26,374 nt of DNA from Protofrankia sp963555915 (GTDB lineage Bacteria > Actinomycetota > Actinomycetes > Frankiales > Frankiaceae), in assembly GCF_963555915.1 (NCBI RefSeq), contig NZ_CAUVXL010000071.1:1-26374 (forward strand), read 5' to 3'. This document shows, piece by piece, positions 22,911-26,374 of the stretch. The notes under the pieces are model-generated. The model saw nothing but the letters and a program-made list of their open reading frames with translations, was not told where the DNA came from and searched no databases. The position numbers were made by a program, and so were the translations under genes. Each line of letters starts with the position of its first letter. The stretch's first letter is position 1.

Positions 22911-23207
22911 ACGGTTCACGGCACCGTCAGCGAGATCGAGAAGAACGACAACGACGATCAGCAGGACGATCCAGCGCAGGAGACCCATCCGGCTCCAGAG
23001 ATCTTTGGCGAGGCTTCGTCCGGCGCGACCGGCCAGCAGCAGGAGCGCGCACAGCGCTCCACCTACCACCACGATAAATATTCCGGCATTACTGGGATCC
23101 ACGCGGACAACGATCTCATGCGGGCCGCCGCCGGCACCGGTTGGTGGTGAGGGCTGGTCGGTGGTGAGGGCTGGTCGGTGGTGAGGCCTGGTTGGTGTCG
23201 GGGTCAC
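22908..23207 (-). CDS. Small two-helix membrane protein in the pncB-nrtR operon
   Basis: 99 residues from GTG 23207, whose bases overlap the nrtR stop (GTGA). The first 30 residues are Pro/Thr/His-rich and are encoded by a 17-bp repeat. Then come VVRVDPSNAG, a membrane segment IFIVVVGGALCALLLLAG (about 43-60), a basic loop RAGRSLAKDLWSRMG, and a second membrane segment LLRWIVLLIVVVVLLDLA. No family is recognised. Position in an NAD-salvage operon hints at a link to niacin or NAD precursors, but two helices are few for a transporter on their own. The frame is continuous upstream inside nrtR, so a different start cannot be ruled out. Its TAA lies in the 22870-22910 element. Confidence 0.6.
   Translation of the reverse strand: MTPTPTRPHHRPALTTDQPSPPTGAGGGPHEIVVRVDPSNAGIFIVVVGGALCALLLLAGRAGRSLAKDLWSRMGLLRWIVLLIVVVVLLDLADGAVNR
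23139..23197. repeat. 17-bp tandem repeat (3 full copies plus part) at the start of the small membrane protein gene
   Basis: GGTTGGTGGTGAGGGCT (23139-23155), GGTCGGTGGTGAGGGCT (23156-23172), GGTCGGTGGTGAGGCCT (23173-23189) and a partial copy. The 17-bp unit is not a multiple of three, so a copy gain or loss would shift the frame of the N-terminal coding part. Confidence 0.85.
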
Positions 23208-23941
23208 ACCGTCCGGCGCAACAACGGGGGATGCAGCGCGGTCGCCGAGCCCCGCCGGTACAGCTCGGCAGGCCGTCCCCCACCACGCGGCGCAGCCCGG
23301 GCACCCACCGGCACCACGAACCCCGTTGTCGACAGCACCTTGCGGCGGAAGTTGGGAGGGTCCAGCGGAGCTCCCCAGGCGGCCTCGTAGACGCGACGCA
23401 GCTCCGCCAAGGTGAACGGTTCTTCGCAGAAGGCCGCGGCGAGCGGGGTGTACTCCAGCTTGCTGCGTGCCCGCTCCATGCCGTCGGCGACGATCGCCGG
23501 ATGGTCGAAGGCGAGCGTCGGGCCGTCCGCCGACCCGAGATCCTCCACCGGCCACCACCGGACTCTCGGGCCGTCGCGATCAGTTCCCGGCGGGGGCGGC
23601 AGGTTCGGCAGCAGTGCGAGGTAGGCCACGCTGACGACCCTGGCCCGCGGATCGCGGTCCGGGCACCCATAGGTCCGCAGCTGCTCAAGATGACCCGAAG
23701 CGGCGACTCCGGTTTCTTCGGTGAGCTGGCGACGGGCCGAGGCGTCAAGGTCCTCGTCCACCCGGACGAGGCCACCGGGCAACGCCCAGTCGTCCTGGAA
23801 CGGTGGGGAGCCGCGCTGCGTGACCAGTACGCAGAGCTGGCCGGCCCGCAATGTCAGCAGGACGACGTCCACACTCACCGCGATCGCCAGCCCGGGGAAC
23901 ATCTCCGCCGCGTCGTGCGGCGGTGTCTGCGGTCCGGTCAT
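23204..23941 (-). CDS. nrtR: NrtR-type transcriptional regulator of NAD metabolism (Nudix-wHTH)
   Basis: 245 residues. The N-terminal half is a Nudix domain: LAIAVSVDVVLLTLRAGQL, DDWALPGGLVRVDEDL and RRQLTEETGV (71-79). The Nudix box has RQ where active hydrolases have RE (Q72), typical of regulators that bind ADP-ribose-like ligands without much hydrolysis. The C-terminal part (about 175-240: FTLAELRRVYEAAWG, NFRRKVLSTTGFVVPVG) is the winged helix of NrtR. It should repress NAD salvage genes and respond to NAD metabolites. ATG 23941 is 16 bp after the pncB stop, making pncB-nrtR an operon. Family and context agree, so NrtR rather than a plain Nudix hydrolase is likely. Confidence 0.87.
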   Translation of the reverse strand: MTGPQTPPHDAAEMFPGLAIAVSVDVVLLTLRAGQLCVLVTQRGSPPFQDDWALPGGLVRVDEDLDASARRQLTEETGVAASGHLEQLRTYGCPDRDPRARVVSVAYLALLPNLPPPPGTDRDGPRVRWWPVEDLGSADGPTLAFDHPAIVADGMERARSKLEYTPLAAAFCEEPFTLAELRRVYEAAWGAPLDPPNFRRKVLSTTGFVVPVGARAAPRGGGRPAELYRRGSATALHPPLLRRTV

Positions 23942-23957
23942 GCCTGCCGTCACGGCC

Positions 23958-25391
23958 TCAATGTTGCCCGGTGGGTGCCCCGACGGCGATGACCGGCAGA
24001 CACGGTCCGCCGAAGGCGATTGACCGGGCGTCCACCGGCAGGCTCGCCAGCGTTGCCTCATGGTGTGCGCGAGCCGCGAGCAGCCCGTGCGCGTTGGTCC
24101 GCCCTGCGTCCAGGATCACTCCGCCGCGCACCAGCGGGACCAGGAGGCGGCGGTCCAGGCTGGTTTCGCGCAGGCCGGTCCCGTGCGCGCCGGGACCGGT
24201 CGGTTGGTCACCGGTCGGTTGGTCACCGGTTGGTTGGTCACCGGTTGGCGTGGGGGAGCCGGCAGCGTCGATCGTGATCACGTCCGCGACCGCAACCCCG
24301 TTGCGGTCGTGGCGGCGGCTCACCCGCTTGCGCCATCCTTTGGTGCTCTTGCCCACTGACATCTTGGCAACGCCCGTCCCGTCCACCTCGACGAGTTTGT
24401 AGACGAACCCGGCGGTGGGTGCCCCCGAACCGGTGACGAGCTTCGTGCCGATGCCGTAGCCGTCGACCGGAGCGTGCGCGAGCCGGGCGATGACATGCTC
24501 GTCCAGATCGCCGGTTGCGATGATACGGGTACTCTGCGCGCCGAACGAGTCCAACTGCGCCCGGGCGGCCCGGGCCGTGAGGCCGAGGTCACCGCTGTCG
24601 AGACGGATCGCGCCGAGCCCCGGGCCGGCCACCTCGAGCGCGGTCGCGATCGCTGCGGGAACGTCATAGGTGTCCACGAGCAGCGTCGTGTCGACGCCGA
24701 GTGCGGCGACCTGGGCTGCGAACGCCAGGCGTTCGGACGGATGGACGAGGGTGAACGCGTGCGCCGCCGTTCCCGTGGTCGGGATGTCCCACCGCCGGCC
24801 CGCTTCCAGGTTGGATGTGGAGGTGAACCCGACCAGGTAGGCGGCTCGGGCGGCGGCGACGGCAGCCTGCTCGTGGGCACGGCGTGAGCCCATGTCGACG
24901 CATGGCCGGCCTGCCGCCGCGGCGACCATCCGCGCACCCGCGCCGGCGATCGCACTGTCGTGGTTGAGCACGGACAGCACCAGGGTCTCCAGCAGGATGC
25001 ACTCGGCGAAGCTGCCTTCCACGACCAACACCGGGGTGTTCGGCATGAACGGCTCGCCTTCGGCGAGGCCCTGGATATCCCCGCCGAAGCGGTACCCGGC
25101 CAGGTAGTCCGCGGTGGAATCGTCCACGATCCCACCGTCGCGCAGGAAGGTGAGTTCCTCGGGTCCGAAGCGGAACGACTCAAGCGCCGCCAGCAGGCGT
25201 CCGGTACCGGCGACCACACCGAACCGGCGGCCGGGCGGTAGGGCTCGGGTGAACACCTCGAAGACCACCCGGCGCGATGCCGCTCCGGACCATAACGCGG
25301 CCTGCAGCATCGTCAGCTCGTAGTGATCGGTCAGCAGGGCCGTCGATGCCAGCGCGGAAGAGCGCATGGACGGCGATGTAGGCGTGGTCAT
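23958..25391 (-). CDS. pncB: Nicotinate phosphoribosyltransferase
   Basis: 477 residues from ATG 25391 (MTTPTSPSMRSSALASTALL). TDHYELTMLQAALWSG (21-36) is the family's N-terminal signature; PCVDMGSRRAHEQAAVAAAR and GFTSTSNLEAGRRW are central blocks; AIRLDSGDLGLTARAARAQL and TRIIATGDLDEHVI belong to the phosphoribosyl-binding part. It condenses nicotinate with PRPP to nicotinate mononucleotide, the first step of the Preiss-Handler NAD salvage route. Near the C-terminus a 15-bp repeat encodes PTGDQ three times, an unconserved insertion. The open frame continues upstream of 25391, but that part lacks family features. Expression is probably under NrtR, encoded next. Confidence 0.93.
   Translation of the reverse strand: MTTPTSPSMRSSALASTALLTDHYELTMLQAALWSGAASRRVVFEVFTRALPPGRRFGVVAGTGRLLAALESFRFGPEELTFLRDGGIVDDSTADYLAGYRFGGDIQGLAEGEPFMPNTPVLVVEGSFAECILLETLVLSVLNHDSAIAGAGARMVAAAAGRPCVDMGSRRAHEQAAVAAARAAYLVGFTSTSNLEAGRRWDIPTTGTAAHAFTLVHPSERLAFAAQVAALGVDTTLLVDTYDVPAAIATALEVAGPGLGAIRLDSGDLGLTARAARAQLDSFGAQSTRIIATGDLDEHVIARLAHAPVDGYGIGTKLVTGSGAPTAGFVYKLVEVDGTGVAKMSVGKSTKGWRKRVSRRHDRNGVAVADVITIDAAGSPTPTGDQPTGDQPTGDQPTGPGAHGTGLRETSLDRRLLVPLVRGGVILDAGRTNAHGLLAARAHHEATLASLPVDARSIAFGGPCLPVIAVGAPTGQH
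24196..24247 (-). repeat. 15-bp tandem repeat (3 copies plus part) within pncB
   Basis: CCGGTCGGTTGGTCA (24196-24210, 24211-24225) and CCGGTTGGTTGGTCA (24226-24240), with a partial fourth copy. On the coding strand it reads TGDQP repeatedly, a flexible loop in a variable part of the enzyme. Confidence 0.85.
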
Positions 25392-25403
25392 CCCGACCAG
25401 GGT

Positions 25404-25431
25404 AGAGCGCCCCCATTGCCGGGCGCTCTTA
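25404..25431 (-). promoter_or_regulatory. Palindrome in the pncB leader, candidate NrtR operator
   Basis: AGAGCGCCC (25404-25412) and GGGCGCTCT (25421-25429) form a perfect 9-bp inverted repeat with an 8-bp centre, 13-38 bp upstream of the pncB start. TAGAAT on the minus strand (25462-25457) could be the -10, so a repressor bound here would block the transcript start region. NrtR in the same operon is the natural candidate. As RNA it could also form a hairpin next to the ribosome site. Confidence 0.6.
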
Positions 25432-25552
25432 CGGACCTTGGCCGATCGGTGTTCGCATTCTAGGTCGAACCGGTACAAATCTGGATTTCTGACGTCGGGC
25501 GGCGGGCGGCCCGGTGTGCGGCGGTCGGGGGGAAGGCGGATCGTCGACGCGT

Positions 25553-25558
25553 CACAAT
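25553..25558 (+). promoter_or_regulatory. Candidate -10 of a leaderless clpS promoter
   Basis: CACAAT ends 7 bp before the GTG start codon of clpS, so the transcript could begin at or beside the start codon. No convincing -35 is visible, and the GAGG before the GTG is too close for normal Shine-Dalgarno spacing. Confidence 0.3.
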
Positions 25559-25565
25559 AGAGGTC

Positions 25566-25856
25566 GTGCCACTTGCCACTGTCGTGCCCGAAGACATCTC
25601 GGAGGTTGACGAGACCACCGAGGACGACCGACCCTGGGTCACGATCGTCTGGAACGATCCGGTGAACCTGATGTCGTATGTGACATATGTCTTTCAGAAG
25701 CTGTTCGGTTTCAGTCGGGACAAGGCCAAGGCCCTCATGCTCGACGTGCACCACAAGGGTCGGGCCACCGTGTCCGCCGGCACCCGGGAGGAGATGGAGC
25801 GCGACGCCACCCGTCTGCACGCATACGGCCTGTGGGCCACGATCGCGCAGGACTAG
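25566..25856 (+). CDS. clpS: ATP-dependent Clp protease adaptor ClpS
   Basis: 96 residues. WVTIVWNDPVNLMSYVTYVF (24-43) is the ClpS hallmark, in which the N-D-P segment and the following Met/Val form the pocket for N-terminal hydrophobic residues; VHHKGRATVSAG carries the conserved HxxG motif. ClpS binds the N-domain of ClpA or ClpC and hands over N-degron substrates to ClpCP. The first 20 residues are acidic, as usual. GTG 25566 is the only start that fits. It is divergent from pncB and followed 62 bp later by a DUF2017 gene, the normal actinobacterial order. Confidence 0.95.
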   Translation: MPLATVVPEDISEVDETTEDDRPWVTIVWNDPVNLMSYVTYVFQKLFGFSRDKAKALMLDVHHKGRATVSAGTREEMERDATRLHAYGLWATIAQD

Positions 25857-25918
25857 AAGGACTATTCTGCGCCGGCATCGGGTTTCGATCGATCAATTGT
25901 GATCTTGGGCGGGAGAGC

Positions 25919-26374
25919 GTGTCCAACGGCTTCAGTCGTACCAGAGACGGGATCCAGGTAGCCCTCGGTCCACTCGAGGCGACGCTCCTGATCGAGCTGA
26001 TCGGCCAGATCGACGCGCTGCTGGAGCCGCCACCGGTGGACGACCCACTGGAGGCGATCGTCGGGCTGCGTGCCGTGGCGCCGCCGCCGCCGGATGACCC
26101 GGCCGTGGCGCGGCTTCTGCCGGACGCCTATCCCGACGATCCCGATGCCGGCGCCGACTACCGTAGGCGAACGTCGGACGACCTGCGCGCGGGCAAGCGC
26201 GCGGCCGCGCGCAGGGTGCTGGCCACCGTTCCCGCGACCGGCGGGCAGACCGTGCTCGATGACGACCAGGTCCAGGACTGGCTGGTCACCCTCAATGATC
26301 TGCGACTGGTGTTCGGTACCCGGCTCAACCTGTCCGACGATGCCTCCGCCGAGGCTCTCTACGCGATCGAGGGT
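25919..26374 (+). CDS. DUF2017 family protein, N-terminal part
   Basis: GTG 25919 opens a frame that runs off the window; 152 codons are seen (VSNGFSRTRDGIQVALGP, then LEATLLIELIGQIDALLEP, DPAVARLLPDAYPDDPDA, and a helical stretch with WLVTLNDLRLVFGTRLNL). This layout is that of DUF2017 proteins, about 180-200 residues, of unknown function and found next to clpS in actinobacteria. GGGAGAG a few bases upstream serves as ribosome site. No more than its C-terminal end is missing. Confidence 0.85.
   Translation, partial: MSNGFSRTRDGIQVALGPLEATLLIELIGQIDALLEPPPVDDPLEAIVGLRAVAPPPPDDPAVARLLPDAYPDDPDAGADYRRRTSDDLRAGKRAAARRVLATVPATGGQTVLDDDQVQDWLVTLNDLRLVFGTRLNLSDDASAEALYAIEG

Noticed and set aside
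25404..25431. Riboswitch upstream of pncB
   Set aside because: Only a single symmetric hairpin is seen, with none of the conserved features of known NAD-linked riboswitches; a protein operator is simpler given nrtR.
25392..25820. 140-residue N-terminal extension of PncB
   Set aside because: It overlaps clpS on the other strand and has no family similarity; TDHYELTM lies at its usual distance from ATG 25391.
1..26374. tRNA or rRNA genes
   Set aside because: I found no cloverleaf with a T-loop GGTTCRA pattern and no rRNA-like stretch on either strand; a covariance-model search would settle it.

Overview
The window is about 26 kb of very GC-rich actinobacterial chromosome, most likely Frankia or a close relative. 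The reasons are GTG and TTG starts, Pro/Ala-rich proteins, DUF222 and DUF5709 families, a fused LivHM permease, and the pncB / clpS / DUF2017 order. The organism is inferred from gene content only. One run of 409 N (22257-22665) is an assembly gap, and both window ends cut a gene.

Left part (1-7.6 kb, all on the minus strand): a 5' fragment of a DUF222/HNH-type gene with a near-perfect LexA (SOS) box; an M20 peptidase remnant; an HpcH/HpaI-like aldolase (DUF6986 type); a SAM methyltransferase whose upstream reading frame carries what looks like the tail of an ABC ATPase; an ACC deaminase/D-cysteine desulfhydrase-like enzyme with less GC-biased codons; a HAD-IIA phosphatase; an 8-oxoguanine deaminase; and an FkbM methyltransferase. 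The aldolase and deaminase suggest a purine catabolism neighbourhood that has been broken up by insertions and decay.

Middle (7.6-13.6 kb): a tandem 19-bp repeat separates the FkbM gene from a divergent TrmH/SpoU RNA methyltransferase. A minus-strand group DUF5709 - agmatinase-family ureohydrolase - Tat-exported PotD-like lipoprotein follows, with several inverted repeats in the leader and no permease or ATPase nearby. Next is a plus-strand gene with an apparently leaderless promoter. It encodes a small winged-helix domain followed by about 375 residues of repetitive, probably disordered sequence.

Liv transporter region (13.8-19.6 kb): a lipoprotein substrate-binding protein on the plus strand faces a minus-strand livHM(fused)-livG-livF operon with 4-base overlaps. 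Between them lies a repeat region able to form mutually exclusive hairpins. Upstream of livHM is a membrane protein with a C-terminal Cys/His motif.

Right part (19.8-26.4 kb): an XRE regulator with a Nudix-like C-terminal half lies 13 bp upstream of a GalE-like epimerase. After the gap comes an NAD-metabolism operon, pncB-nrtR-small membrane protein, with a similar 25-bp element at both ends; the upstream copy is a 9+9 bp palindrome in the pncB leader and a candidate NrtR operator. On the plus strand, clpS and a DUF2017 gene begin the usual actinobacterial protein-turnover cluster. A window-wide theme is short tandem repeats (9-24 bp units), both inside and between genes.
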